The notes: a model not told the origin generated them from the letters alone. Counted from the first letter of the stretch, positions 1 through 8,382 are shown. The stretch is DNA of 64,000 nucleotides from Lutibacter flavus (GCF_900188355.1 NZ_FZNX01000001.1:940999-1004998); one strand, 5' to 3'. Numbers and translations: made by a program.

Positions 1-615
1 TAAATTATTATCTAAAAGCATTTCTAATTCATGCAAAAAGCTAAAAGTACGGGCATCAGAAATTTCATCTTTAAAATCTGCTAATGAATTTAAAGTTGCA
101 TTTTGTGTTCCTAAAACCTTTGTACCAAAATCTACCATTGCAGTAATTTGATATTCATCTGAAGGCATTAAAATAATTTCACTTCCAGTTTTTTCGTCTT
201 TATATGATATTATTTCTTTAACTACATATTCTTCTCTTAAAGCATCTTGTTCTTGAATTCCTGCTTTTTCCAGCGCTTCAACAAAGTGTTTTGAAGAACC
301 ATCCATAATTGGAGGTTCAGGGTTGTTTATTTCAATACAAATATTATCTATACCTAATGCTACGACAGCAGCTAATACATGCTCCGAAGTATTTACAAAA
401 ACACCTCTTTTTTCTAAATTTGTGCCTCGTTGCGTATTTACAACATATTCAGCACTTGCTTCAATAATAGGCTCACCTTCCAAATCAATTCTAACAAAAG
501 CATATCCGTGATTTATTGGAGCTGGCTTAAATGTCATAGTAACTTTATTTCCAGTATGTAAACCCACCCCTGAAAGTGTTACTTCTTTTTTAATTGTCTT
601 CTGTTTAGTACTCAT
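1..615 (-). CDS. lpxC: LpxC deacetylase (N-terminal part; probably LpxC-FabZ fusion), cut by window edge
   Basis: UDP-3-O-acyl-N-acetylglucosamine deacetylase, the committed step of lipid A synthesis, cytoplasmic. I translated the 205 codons visible from the ATG at 615. They carry the LpxC signature SGVGLHTG near residues 15-22 and TSEHVLAAV with zinc-ligand His79 and Glu78. The reading frame is open to position 1, so the C-terminal part is outside the window. In Bacteroidota LpxC is usually fused to the dehydratase FabZ; that is family knowledge and cannot be seen here. The lpxD stop and the lpxC start overlap by one base (TAATG), so the two genes are one translationally coupled unit. Confidence 0.93.
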   Translation of the reverse strand, partial: MSTKQKTIKKEVTLSGVGLHTGNKVTMTFKPAPINHGYAFVRIDLEGEPIIEASAEYVVNTQRGTNLEKRGVFVNTSEHVLAAVVALGIDNICIEINNPEPPIMDGSSKHFVEALEKAGIQEQDALREEYVVKEIISYKDEKTGSEIILMPSDEYQITAMVDFGTKVLGTQNATLNSLADFKDEISDARTFSFLHELEMLLDNNL

Positions 616-1649
616 TATTTTTCCTTTAAAGCTTTAATTTCTTTTTCTAATGAATTTAATTTAGCGACAAGGTCTGGCAATTTTTTAAAATAAACATAAG
701 ACTTGTTAAAATCATTATATCCAAATGCCGGAGTTCCTTGAATAATTTCATTATCCTTTATATTTCTACCAATACCAGATTGTGCTTGTATTCTAACATT
801 GTTTCCAATTATTAAATGACCGGCTATACCAACTTGACCACCAATCATACAACTTTCACCTATTTTTGAAGATCCAGCAATACCTGTTTGAGCGGCTATT
901 ACAGTATTTTTGCCAATTTCTACATTATGTCCAACTTGAATTTGATTGTCTAATTTTACACCTTTTCGTATAATTGTTGAACCCATAGTTGCTCTGTCAA
1001 TTGTTGTAGCAGCACCTATATCTACATAATCTTCAATAATTACATTTCCAATCTGAGGGATTTTTGCATAAATACCATCCTTACTTGGAGCAAATCCAAA
1101 TCCATCCGCTCCAATAATTGCCCCTGAATTAATTACACAATTTTTTCCAATTTCAGTTTCAGAATAAATTTTAGCACCTGAAAATAATATCGTATTATCT
1201 CCAATGGTTACATTATCACCAATATACACATTTGGATATATTTTAACATTATTACCAATATTAACTTCGCTTCCAATATGTGAAAATGCTCCTAAATAAA
1301 CAGCATCCCCTAATGTAGCGCTATCGCTTACAAAAGAAGGCGTTTCGATACCAATTTTATTTAATTTAACCTGACTGTAATATTCTAATATTAACGCAAA
1401 TGATTCATAAGCGTCTTCAACTTTAATAAGCGTAGTTTCAAACTCTTTTTCAGGAGTGAAATTTTTGCCAACAATTGCAACAGAAGCTTTTGTTGAATAA
1501 ATAAATGGCGTATATTTTGGATTGGATAAGAATGTTAATGAACCTTCTTCTCCCTCTTCAATTTTAGAAAGTTTAAATACTTCAATATCTCCATCACCAA
1601 CAATATCACCTCCTAAAATTTCTGCTATTTGATTTGCTGTAAATTTCAT
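615..1649 (-). CDS. lpxD: UDP-3-O-(3-hydroxyacyl)glucosamine N-acyltransferase LpxD
   Basis: Third enzyme of lipid A synthesis: transfers a 3-hydroxyacyl chain from ACP to the 2-amino group of the LpxC product. The 344-residue length is normal for LpxD. The N-terminal uridine-binding domain covers about residues 1-100, followed by a left-handed beta helix of hexapeptide repeats (I-G-N-N-V type) from about 108 to 300. The catalytic His is expected at 241 in IQVGHNVEIG. The C-terminal helical tail ends EIKALKEK. It lies directly upstream of lpxC with a one-base overlap. An exact -7 box ends five bases before the ATG, so the mRNA may have almost no leader. Confidence 0.96.
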   Translation of the reverse strand: MKFTANQIAEILGGDIVGDGDIEVFKLSKIEEGEEGSLTFLSNPKYTPFIYSTKASVAIVGKNFTPEKEFETTLIKVEDAYESFALILEYYSQVKLNKIGIETPSFVSDSATLGDAVYLGAFSHIGSEVNIGNNVKIYPNVYIGDNVTIGDNTILFSGAKIYSETEIGKNCVINSGAIIGADGFGFAPSKDGIYAKIPQIGNVIIEDYVDIGAATTIDRATMGSTIIRKGVKLDNQIQVGHNVEIGKNTVIAAQTGIAGSSKIGESCMIGGQVGIAGHLIIGNNVRIQAQSGIGRNIKDNEIIQGTPAFGYNDFNKSYVYFKKLPDLVAKLNSLEKEIKALKEK

Positions 1650-1654
1650 TGCTG

Positions 1655-1662
1655 CAAAAGTA
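1655..1662 (-). promoter_or_regulatory. Bacteroidota -7 promoter box for lpxD-lpxC
   Basis: TACTTTTG on the minus strand fits the Bacteroidota -7 consensus TAnnTTTG exactly. It ends five bases before the lpxD ATG. I see no TTG box at the expected 19-21 base distance. Confidence 0.45.
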
Positions 1663-1682
1663 AAAAAAAAGAATAACTATAC

Positions 1683-2912
1683 CTATTTCTTTGGGTAACA
1701 CATATAATACTTATTCACTGGTTTTGAAAGTGCCTGTATATTTAAATGATCAGATGCCTCCATAACATCTTTTAATTCACCATTTTTAAATAAAAGTTTA
1801 ATAATGTTTTTAGTTGAATCATAGGCTTGATTAGATATTTTTCCACTATAAACAAAATAATCAAGTTCAAATTCATTAAGATTTAATGAACTCTTAACTT
1901 GTTGTCTAATATCTTCAAGTTGCGCATCCGAAAATGGATCATTTCTTAATTCAACTTTTGGTAACCTTCTATTTATTAAACTTTCAGATAATTTTGAAAG
2001 AATCGTATCTTCATTAGAAATCCATTCTTTTATAGATGCTAGTACATCATAATCATCAAGTTTTGCAAATATTCTCAGGGTTTTTATTGAAAAATTATCT
2101 TCATTAATTTGATTATTTAAAAAATACTCAAAAGCTTTACTTGTGGGTAATTTAACACCTGCTAAAACAAGTTCTTTTGCTCTAATTAGAATTTTTTCTA
2201 ACAATTTTTCTGCTACCAAACTTGTTTTATGCAAATAGACTTGCCAATACATTAATCTTCTGGCTACAATAAATTTTTCAACAGAGTAAATTCCTTTTTC
2301 TTCAACTACCAAGTAATCATCTTTAACATTTAACATTGTAATTAAACGCTCCGAATTAATATTTCCTTCTGAAACACCGGTATAAAAACTATCTCTTTTC
2401 AAATAATCCAATCGATCCATATCTAACTGACTTGCAATAAGTTGATATAGGAATTTACGATGATATTTTCCTTTAAAAATAGTAATTGCAAGCGAAATTT
2501 GTCCATCAAAATCTTGATTTAAAGCCTCCATAAACTTTAATGATATGGATTCATGATGTACTCCAGTTGCAATACTTTGCTCTAATGCATGTGAAAATGG
2601 ACCGTGGCCAATATCGTGTAATAAAATTGCAATATAAAGTGCATTGGATTCATCATCAGAAATTTCAACGCCTTTAAACCTTAGAATTCGAACTGCTTTT
2701 TGCATTAAATGCATACTTCCCAATGCATGATGAAATCTGGTATGGTGCGCTCCTGGATAAACTAAATGAGACAAACCCATTTGAGAAATTCTTCTTAATC
2801 TCTGGAAGTAAGGGTGTTCTATTAAATCATAAATTAAAGCATTTGGAATAGTAATAAAACCGTAAATTGGATCGTTTAATATTTTTAGTTTGTTCGTTTT
2901 TTTCTCGTTCAA
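1683..2912 (-). CDS. HD-domain phosphohydrolase
   Basis: Metal-dependent HD-superfamily phosphohydrolase, related to dGTPase-like and YdhJ-like proteins; substrate unknown. The motifs HHTRFHH, then LLHDIGHGPFSHALE with the HD pair, and QLDMDRLDYLKRD give the metal-binding set, all in the N-terminal half. The remaining half is helical and not recognised. A longer frame reaches an ATG at 2966, but that start lies inside porX and upstream of the -7 box at 2937-2944. I therefore prefer the TTG at 2912, which begins just before the conserved N-terminus (NDPIYGF) and gives 409 residues. It is divergent from porX. Confidence 0.85.
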   Translation of the reverse strand: MNEKKTNKLKILNDPIYGFITIPNALIYDLIEHPYFQRLRRISQMGLSHLVYPGAHHTRFHHALGSMHLMQKAVRILRFKGVEISDDESNALYIAILLHDIGHGPFSHALEQSIATGVHHESISLKFMEALNQDFDGQISLAITIFKGKYHRKFLYQLIASQLDMDRLDYLKRDSFYTGVSEGNINSERLITMLNVKDDYLVVEEKGIYSVEKFIVARRLMYWQVYLHKTSLVAEKLLEKILIRAKELVLAGVKLPTSKAFEYFLNNQINEDNFSIKTLRIFAKLDDYDVLASIKEWISNEDTILSKLSESLINRRLPKVELRNDPFSDAQLEDIRQQVKSSLNLNEFELDYFVYSGKISNQAYDSTKNIIKLLFKNGELKDVMEASDHLNIQALSKPVNKYYMCYPKK

Positions 2913-2936
2913 AACAAATAATTTATAATTATAGCA

Positions 2937-2944
2937 CAAAGATA
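2937..2944 (-). promoter_or_regulatory. -7 box for the HD-domain gene
   Basis: TATCTTTG on the minus strand is an exact TAnnTTTG box. It lies 25 bases upstream of the TTG start at 2912 and downstream of the ATG at 2966, so it favours the shorter protein. Confidence 0.45.
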
Positions 2945-2949
2945 ACAAT

Positions 2950-4500
2950 ATGGGCGAAATAAACATTTTATGGGTTGATGATGAAATTGATATTTTAAAA
3001 CCTCACATTCTTTTTTTAGAAAAAAAAGGTTATAAAGTTACTACTTGCAATAATGGTGCAGATGCCATAGACTTGTGTGATGAGAATAATTATGATATTA
3101 TTTTTTTAGACGAAAATATGCCTGGTCTATCGGGATTAGAAACGTTGGCTGAAATAAAAAGTAAACAAGCCAATCTTCCAGTGGTTATGATTACAAAGAG
3201 TGAAGAAGAATATATTATGGAAGATGCAATTGGAAATAAAATTGCCGATTATTTAATAAAACCTGTAAATCCACATCAGATATTGCACAGTTTAAAGAAG
3301 AATTTAGATTCTTCTAGATTGGTCTCAGAAAAAACAACTTCTAATTACCAACAAGAATTTAGGAAAATAACTATGGATTTAGCAATGGTAAATTCATATG
3401 AAGAGTGGATTGATGTTTATAAAAAATTAATTTACTGGGAATTAGAACTTGAAAATATTAGTGATTCTGGAATGGTTGAAATTTTAGAGAGCCAAAAACA
3501 AGAAGCAAATTCTTTATTTTTTAAATTTATAAAGAACAATTATATAGATTGGATAAAAGATGATGAAGATGCTCCAATTTTATCACATACTTTATTTAAA
3601 AAGGTACTCTTACCTGAAATAAAAGACTCCAAAGGAACACTTTTGGTCGTAATAGATAATTTACGTTATGACCAGTTTAATATCATAGAAAAAACGATTA
3701 ATAAGTATTATAAAAAACAGCAAGAAGTTCCTTATTTATGCATTTTACCAACAGCAACTCAATATGCAAGAAATGCTATTTTCTCTGGATTAATGCCTTT
3801 AGAAATGGAACAAAAGCATCCTGATTTATGGAAAAATGACATAGATGAGGGTGGCAAAAACCTATTTGAAGAAGAATTTTTAAAAGCCCAATTACAAAGA
3901 TTAAAAGAACAACTAAAATTTGAATATTATAAAATTACCAATCTTAAATCTGGTAAACAATTGTCGGATAATTTTAATTCAATAAAAGAGAATGATTTAA
4001 CTGTAGTTGTTTATAACTTTGTTGATATGCTCTCTCACGCTAAAACCGAAATGGAAGTTATTAAAGAACTGGCTAGTGACGATAAAGCTTATAGATCACT
4101 TACCAATAGTTGGTTTTTAAATTCTCCTTTATTGGAAATGATTCAAAAAGCACAAAAATTAGGATTAAAATTAATTATTACAACTGATCACGGAACAATA
4201 AACTCAAAAACTCCTTCAAAAGTAATTGGAGATAAAAATATAAGTTCTAATTTGAGATATAAAACCGGGAAAAGTTTAACCTACGAAGAAAAAGAAGTTT
4301 TTGCGGTTAAAAATCCTAAAGATATTTTATTACCTTCTTTAAATATGAGTAGTTTATTTATTTTTGCAAAAGAAGATTACTTTTTTGCGTACCCAAATAA
4401 TTACAACCATTTTGTAAAATATTATCGAAACACCTATCAACATGGTGGAATCTCTTTAGAGGAAATGATAATTCCTTGTGCTATATTTGCACCAAAATAA
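2950..4500 (+). CDS. porX: PorX response regulator with PglZ-like output domain (T9SS regulation)
   Basis: PorX family: a CheY-like receiver followed by an alkaline-phosphatase-superfamily (PglZ) domain. In Porphyromonas gingivalis and Flavobacterium relatives it controls the type IX secretion system together with PorY and SigP. The receiver spans about residues 1-120, with acidic pair D10-D11, phosphoacceptor D54 (FLDENMPG), T82 and K104. The PglZ part holds metal-site motifs VVIDNLRYDQF, PTATQYAR and TTDHGT. The length of 516 residues matches known PorX proteins. The 3' neighbour tsaE begins nine bases after the stop, so they are probably cotranscribed. No PorY histidine kinase is adjacent, which is normal for this family. 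Confidence 0.95.
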   Translation: MGEINILWVDDEIDILKPHILFLEKKGYKVTTCNNGADAIDLCDENNYDIIFLDENMPGLSGLETLAEIKSKQANLPVVMITKSEEEYIMEDAIGNKIADYLIKPVNPHQILHSLKKNLDSSRLVSEKTTSNYQQEFRKITMDLAMVNSYEEWIDVYKKLIYWELELENISDSGMVEILESQKQEANSLFFKFIKNNYIDWIKDDEDAPILSHTLFKKVLLPEIKDSKGTLLVVIDNLRYDQFNIIEKTINKYYKKQQEVPYLCILPTATQYARNAIFSGLMPLEMEQKHPDLWKNDIDEGGKNLFEEEFLKAQLQRLKEQLKFEYYKITNLKSGKQLSDNFNSIKENDLTVVVYNFVDMLSHAKTEMEVIKELASDDKAYRSLTNSWFLNSPLLEMIQKAQKLGLKLIITTDHGTINSKTPSKVIGDKNISSNLRYKTGKSLTYEEKEVFAVKNPKDILLPSLNMSSLFIFAKEDYFFAYPNNYNHFVKYYRNTYQHGGISLEEMIIPCAIFAPK

Positions 4501-4509
4501 TTTAAGAAT

Positions 4510-4926
4510 ATGGTTAAAAATTACTCTTTGCAAGAATTACCTGAAATTGCAAAAGAAATTATTCAAAATTGCAAACATAAAATATTACTTTTTTATGGTG
4601 AAATGGGCGTTGGTAAAACAACGCTTATAAAAGAAATTGTAAAGCAACTAGGTGTTTTAGATAATGTTAGCTCACCTACCTTTTCTTTAGTTAATGAATA
4701 TCACACTTCAAATAGTGATAAGGTTTATCATTTTGATTTTTATAGAATTGACGATGAAGAAGAGGCTTTAGATATGGGAGTTGAAGAATATTTTTATAGT
4801 AATAATTGGTGTTTAGTAGAATGGCCAAATAAAGTTGAAAATTTATTACCTTTAAAATCTGTAAGTATTACAATTACTTCAGATAGTAATCAAGTAAGAA
4901 CCATTACAATTAAAGATAATGAGTAA
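4510..4926 (+). CDS. tsaE: tRNA t6A biosynthesis ATPase TsaE
   Basis: TsaE (YjeE) is the ATPase that works with TsaB, TsaC and TsaD to make N6-threonylcarbamoyladenosine at A37 of ANN-decoding tRNAs. The P-loop GEMGVGKTT is at residues 30-38. The family signature SSPTFSLVNEY and the later EWPNKVENLLP are present. At 138 residues it is a normal length. It overlaps the next gene by eight bases, which suggests translational coupling. Confidence 0.95.
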   Translation: MVKNYSLQELPEIAKEIIQNCKHKILLFYGEMGVGKTTLIKEIVKQLGVLDNVSSPTFSLVNEYHTSNSDKVYHFDFYRIDDEEEALDMGVEEYFYSNNWCLVEWPNKVENLLPLKSVSITITSDSNQVRTITIKDNE

Positions 4927-6121
4927 AAAAATTAATTCACCATTTAGTAGACAAGAGTTAATTCCACAAGAGGAAACCTTAGAAATTATTAAACAAAAAG
5001 GTGAACTTGTAATTGGGATTCCAAAAGAAACTCATTATCAGGAAAAAAGAGTTTGTTTAACTCCGGACGCTGTTGCTGCTTTAACAAATCAAGGGCATAA
5101 ATTTGTAATTGAAACTGGCGCTGGTGAAGGGGCAAATTTTTCAGACAAAGAGTATTCTGAAGCTGGAGCAAAAATTTCGTACGATGTTAAGGAAGCATTC
5201 GGCTGTCATATAGTTTTAAAAGTTGAACCACCTTCTTTTGATGAAATTAAATTAATAAACCCCCAGAGTATTCTTTTTTCCGCACTGCAATTAAAAACAC
5301 AAACTAAAAAATATTTCGAAGCATTAGCAAGTAAACGAATTACTGCTGTTGCTTTTGATTATATTAGAGATGAACATGGAATTTATTCAGTGGTTAAATC
5401 TTTAAGTGAAATTGCAGGAACCGCTTCTATATTAATTGCTGCAGAAATGATGAGTAAGGGAAATGAAGGTAATGGATTGCTACTAGGAAATATAAGTGGA
5501 GTACCTCCTACCGAAGTTGTAATTCTTGGAGCTGGAACTGTTGCAGAGTTTGCGGCTCGTTCTGCAATAGGATTGGGTGCTAACGTAAAAGTGTTTGACA
5601 ATTCTTTAACAAAATTGAGAAGCTTACAGCATAATTTAGGAAGACCAATTTACACGTCAACCATACAACCCAAAACACTTAAAAAGGCATTAATGCGCTG
5701 TGATATTGCTATTGGAGCAGTTAGAGGAACTTCTAGAGCTCCAATTTTAGTTACAGAAGAAATGGTGGAAAGAATGAAACCAGGCTCTGTAATTGTTGAT
5801 GTTAGTATTGATCGGGGAGGTTGTTTCGAAACTTCAGAAGTTACAACTCATAAAAATCCTACAATCGATAAATATGGAGTTATTCACTATTGCGTTCCTA
5901 ATATCCCTTCTAGATATTCCAGAACTGCCACAGTATCAATAAGTAACATATTTACTCCATACCTTTCTAATATTGCAGAAGAAGGTGGTTTTGAAAATGC
6001 TGTAAGATTTGATAAAAGTTTACAAAAAGGGATGTACTTTTACCACGGAATTTTAACCAATAAAACGGTTGCAGATTGGTTTAATATTCCATTTAGAGAT
6101 ATCAATTTATTATTTTTGTAA
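4919..6121 (+). CDS. ald: Alanine dehydrogenase family protein
   Basis: Member of the alanine dehydrogenase/PNT family: reversible NAD-dependent deamination of L-alanine to pyruvate. The substrate-binding motif IPKETHYQEKRVCLTP starts near residue 34, about 30 residues later than in classical Ald, so there is an N-terminal extension. The Rossmann motif VVILGAGTVAEFAARS is at about 200-215, and the active-site stretch VDVSIDRGGCFETS follows. The lysine of the KVEPP motif (K101) is kept. The position that holds the catalytic His of classical Ald (the FTYLHLA motif) reads FSALQLK here, with Gln124. Function as a true alanine dehydrogenase is therefore less certain than the family call. Confidence 0.85.
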   Translation: MSKKINSPFSRQELIPQEETLEIIKQKGELVIGIPKETHYQEKRVCLTPDAVAALTNQGHKFVIETGAGEGANFSDKEYSEAGAKISYDVKEAFGCHIVLKVEPPSFDEIKLINPQSILFSALQLKTQTKKYFEALASKRITAVAFDYIRDEHGIYSVVKSLSEIAGTASILIAAEMMSKGNEGNGLLLGNISGVPPTEVVILGAGTVAEFAARSAIGLGANVKVFDNSLTKLRSLQHNLGRPIYTSTIQPKTLKKALMRCDIAIGAVRGTSRAPILVTEEMVERMKPGSVIVDVSIDRGGCFETSEVTTHKNPTIDKYGVIHYCVPNIPSRYSRTATVSISNIFTPYLSNIAEEGGFENAVRFDKSLQKGMYFYHGILTNKTVADWFNIPFRDINLLFL

Positions 6122-6122
6122 A

Positions 6123-6491
6123 ATGACATTTAAACAACGATTACCTTTTTTTTTAGGAGGTTTAACAATAGGAATTATAGTAGTAGTCTTTTTTTTAGGT
6201 AAAAAAGAAACTACTTTCGATTACTTACCAAACGCCCGCGTTTTAAAAAATATTAATACTAAAGAGCGTATTTATTCAGATGAATCTTTAGCAATTATAA
6301 ATTCAATGCAAATTGATACTTCTCAAATTTCTAAAATATTAAAAAAAGGAAATGTTGATATCCTTAATAAAATAAAAACAGCATCTTGTATCGAATATAA
6401 TATTGAAGGTAAAAAGGAATTAAAAAATGTCACTTTAACCGTTGAAAACTGCAAAACAATCGCTATTATAAAAAAAATTGTTATTCGTTAA
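6123..6491 (+). CDS. DUF4258-like membrane-anchored small protein
   Basis: Protein of 122 residues with an N-terminal transmembrane anchor (about residues 8-27, rich in Gly, Ile, Val and Phe) and a small outer domain. The C-terminal part (DTSQISKILKKG, then a strand-rich stretch ending LTVENCKTIAII) resembles the DUF4258 family often found beside ald in Flavobacteriia; this is recognition by pattern only. I chose the ATG at 6123, two bases after the ald stop, over an earlier in-frame start inside ald. The function is unknown. The 3' end overlaps the convergent TrmH gene by 11 bases. Confidence 0.7.
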   Translation: MTFKQRLPFFLGGLTIGIIVVVFFLGKKETTFDYLPNARVLKNINTKERIYSDESLAIINSMQIDTSQISKILKKGNVDILNKIKTASCIEYNIEGKKELKNVTLTVENCKTIAIIKKIVIR

Positions 6492-7161
6492 TTATTTTTG
6501 AATAATAATTTTCTTTGATTTTTTTTATACTTTTTATTGTTTTTTCTAACCAATCCTGATATTTTTCTCTTTTTTCTAGATCCGTTAAACACCAATCAAC
6601 ATTAGACTTTTTAAGTTTTTCAGTTAAATTTTGAAGGATTATGGCTACCGCAACGGAAATATTTAAGCTTTCTGTAAAACCAACCATTGGAATTTTTAAA
6701 AAACCATCTGCATTTTTCATAACATCATCAGATAAACCTTGTTTTTCAACACCAAAAAAGAATGCTGACTTTTGAGTAACATCAAAATCCTGTAATAAAC
6801 AAGAATCGTTGTGTGGTGTTGTTGCTATAATCTTATAACCTTTTTCTCTTAAATTTTCAATACAATCTAATGTATTATTGGTATCTCTTTTATTATACAT
6901 TGAAAAATCAATCCATTTTTGTGCGCCTTTTGCCACTTGATTTGATGCATAAAAAGAATATTTACTTTCTATAACCTGTAAATCCTGAACTCCAAAAACA
7001 TCACATGTTCTAACAATTGCACTTGCGTTTTGAGGTTGAAAAATATCTTCAATAGCAACTGTAAAATGCCTTGTTCGTTCTTTTAATACTTTATTAAATA
7101 GATTTTTTCTGTTTTCAGTTAAAAATTGCTCTAAGTACTCAATATATTTTTCATCTGCCAT
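6481..7161 (-). CDS. trmH: TrmH-family tRNA/rRNA 2'-O-methyltransferase
   Basis: SpoU/TrmH (SPOUT) methyltransferase that methylates a ribose 2'-OH using SAM; probably Gm18 of tRNA, as in E. coli TrmH. Motif 1 appears as EDIFQPQNASAIVRTCDVFG (residues 38-57), motif 2 as FFFGVEKQGLS, and motif 3 as IPMVGFTESLNISVAVAI. The 226-residue length and short C-terminal helix are typical of TrmH rather than of TrmL or RlmB. It is divergent from the sirtuin gene, with a TAnnTTTG box 17 bases before the ATG. Confidence 0.88.
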   Translation of the reverse strand: MADEKYIEYLEQFLTENRKNLFNKVLKERTRHFTVAIEDIFQPQNASAIVRTCDVFGVQDLQVIESKYSFYASNQVAKGAQKWIDFSMYNKRDTNNTLDCIENLREKGYKIIATTPHNDSCLLQDFDVTQKSAFFFGVEKQGLSDDVMKNADGFLKIPMVGFTESLNISVAVAIILQNLTEKLKKSNVDWCLTDLEKREKYQDWLEKTIKSIKKIKENYYSKIINE

Positions 7162-7177
7162 TTAATATGTGTTTTTT

Positions 7178-7185
7178 CAAAGATA
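7178..7185 (-). promoter_or_regulatory. -7 box for the trmH-like gene
   Basis: TATCTTTG on the minus strand is an exact match to TAnnTTTG, 17 bases upstream of the ATG at 7161. It shares a 42-base spacer with an opposite-facing box for the sirtuin gene. Confidence 0.45.
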
Positions 7186-7191
7186 AAATTT

Positions 7192-7199
7192 TACTTTTG
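7192..7199 (+). promoter_or_regulatory. -7 box for the sirtuin gene
   Basis: TACTTTTG on the plus strand is an exact TAnnTTTG box. It ends only four bases before the ATG at 7204, so the message may be leaderless. No -33 TTG is visible. Confidence 0.45.
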
Positions 7200-7203
7200 A
7201 TAT

Positions 7204-7890
7204 ATGAAAAAAATTGTGATACTTACTGGAGCAGGAATGAGTGCCGAAAGTGGAATTAAAACTTTTCGAGAGGCAGATGGTTTATGGGAAGGTCATGATA
7301 TTCTTGAAGTTGCATCCCCTGTCGGGTGGAATAAAAGTAATAAACTAGTTTTAGATTTTTACAATAAAAGAAGAGCTCAATTATTAACGGTTTCTCCTAA
7401 TTTAGCACATCAATCTTTAGTTAAACTAGAAAAAAAATATAGTGTTAATATAATAACTCAAAATATTGATGATTTACATGAGCGAGCTGGTAGTTCAAAT
7501 GTTTTACATTTGCACGGTGAATTATTAAAAGTGCGAAGCACTAAAAATTCTAATTTAATTTATAATTGGACAAAAGATTTAAATATTGGTGATGTTTGTC
7601 CTGAGAATTCTCAATTAAGACCACACATCGTTTGGTTTGGAGAAAATGTGCCAATGTTAGACAATGCAATTGAAATTACATCAGAAGCTGATATTCTAAT
7701 TATTATTGGAACCTCTATGCAAGTATATCCAGCCGCCAACTTGATAAATTATACTAAGTCAAGTATTCCAATATATTTTATTGATCCAAAACCTTCAATT
7801 AGAGAAAATTATTTTAGAAATTTAACTGTAATTCCAGAAAAAGCCTCTATTGGAGTAACTAATTTAGTTAACCAATTAATTGAGCCATAG
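7204..7890 (+). CDS. cobB: Class III-type sirtuin (NAD-dependent deacylase), zinc ligands absent
   Basis: Sir2-family NAD-dependent protein deacylase. NAD-binding GAGMSAESGI (residues 9-18), TFR, TQNIDDLHERAG (85-96) and catalytic HLHG (H104) are all present. Tyr53 and Arg56 in FYNKRR match the Tyr-x-x-Arg pair that lets SIRT5 and E. coli CobB bind succinyl and malonyl lysine, so desuccinylase activity is likely. The zinc module between about residues 106 and 137 holds only one cysteine (C132) instead of four, so zinc is probably not bound. It is 228 residues long and convergent with the DUF6495 gene, overlapping it by 23 bases. Confidence 0.9.
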   Translation: MKKIVILTGAGMSAESGIKTFREADGLWEGHDILEVASPVGWNKSNKLVLDFYNKRRAQLLTVSPNLAHQSLVKLEKKYSVNIITQNIDDLHERAGSSNVLHLHGELLKVRSTKNSNLIYNWTKDLNIGDVCPENSQLRPHIVWFGENVPMLDNAIEITSEADILIIIGTSMQVYPAANLINYTKSSIPIYFIDPKPSIRENYFRNLTVIPEKASIGVTNLVNQLIEP

Positions 7891-8338
7891 TTTTAAATAA
7901 TTTCCCTTTTGAAATTGAACTCCCCATTTCAATCAACTTAAAAACCTCTATATTTCTTTCTTTTTTATATTTTTTTGAAGCTTTAAAATATTCTATACGG
8001 TCATCCATTGGATTATTTAAAAACCATTGAAAATCAGAATCGTTTAAAAAACTTTTCGTTTTATCATTCAACTGAATGTAAATTCTGATAATTTCTTTAG
8101 ATGTACATTTAAACAAATTAATATGGTTATCTGAAATATGTTCTAAATATTCAGCTTTTGTTAATACATTTTCCCAAACAACATCGCTAAAAATATTTAA
8201 TTCTTCTTCAGCCATTGAAGGTTTGTCCTTCTTAATTATTTCCCATTCTTTTACATCAATTTGCTGGGTAGCTAAAAACTCAGCAAACTCCTTGTGCAAT
8301 TCTAAAAACTGCTCTTTTGTTAATTGTCTGTATTTCAT
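7868..8338 (-). CDS. DUF6495 family protein
   Basis: Soluble 156-residue protein with no signal peptide, starting KYRQLTKEQFLELHKEFAEF after the initiator Met. I recognise this as the flavobacterial DUF6495 family, whose function is unknown. The ATG at 8338 is chosen over an upstream in-frame ATG at 8431, because the longer form would begin inside the TonB receptor gene and cross a transcription terminator. A -7 box at 8375-8382 supports transcription from just upstream. The 3' end overlaps the convergent sirtuin gene. Confidence 0.82.
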   Translation of the reverse strand: MKYRQLTKEQFLELHKEFAEFLATQQIDVKEWEIIKKDKPSMAEEELNIFSDVVWENVLTKAEYLEHISDNHINLFKCTSKEIIRIYIQLNDKTKSFLNDSDFQWFLNNPMDDRIEYFKASKKYKKERNIEVFKLIEMGSSISKGKLFKTMAQLIG

Positions 8339-8346
8339 ATTTAGGC

Positions 8347-8374
8347 ATAAAAAAACCGCCCAATTTGGGCGGTT
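8347..8374 (-). terminator. Intrinsic terminator of the TonB receptor gene
   Basis: A perfect 8-bp stem (AACCGCCC and GGGCGGTT) with a 5-base loop is followed on the minus strand by a run of T. It starts 20 bases after the TonB receptor stop. The T run exists only for minus-strand transcripts. Confidence 0.88.
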
Positions 8375-8382
8375 CAAATATA
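8375..8382 (-). promoter_or_regulatory. -7 box for the DUF6495 gene, abutting a terminator
   Basis: TATATTTG on the minus strand matches TAnnTTTG exactly and directly touches the hairpin at 8354-8374. Transcription would start inside the first stem arm, so the new transcript could not form the full hairpin. Confidence 0.4.

Noticed and set aside
2913..2966. Longer N-terminus of the HD-domain protein from the ATG at 2966
   Set aside because: It would start inside porX and upstream of the only -7 box, and the added residues are hydrophobic and unlike the family start.
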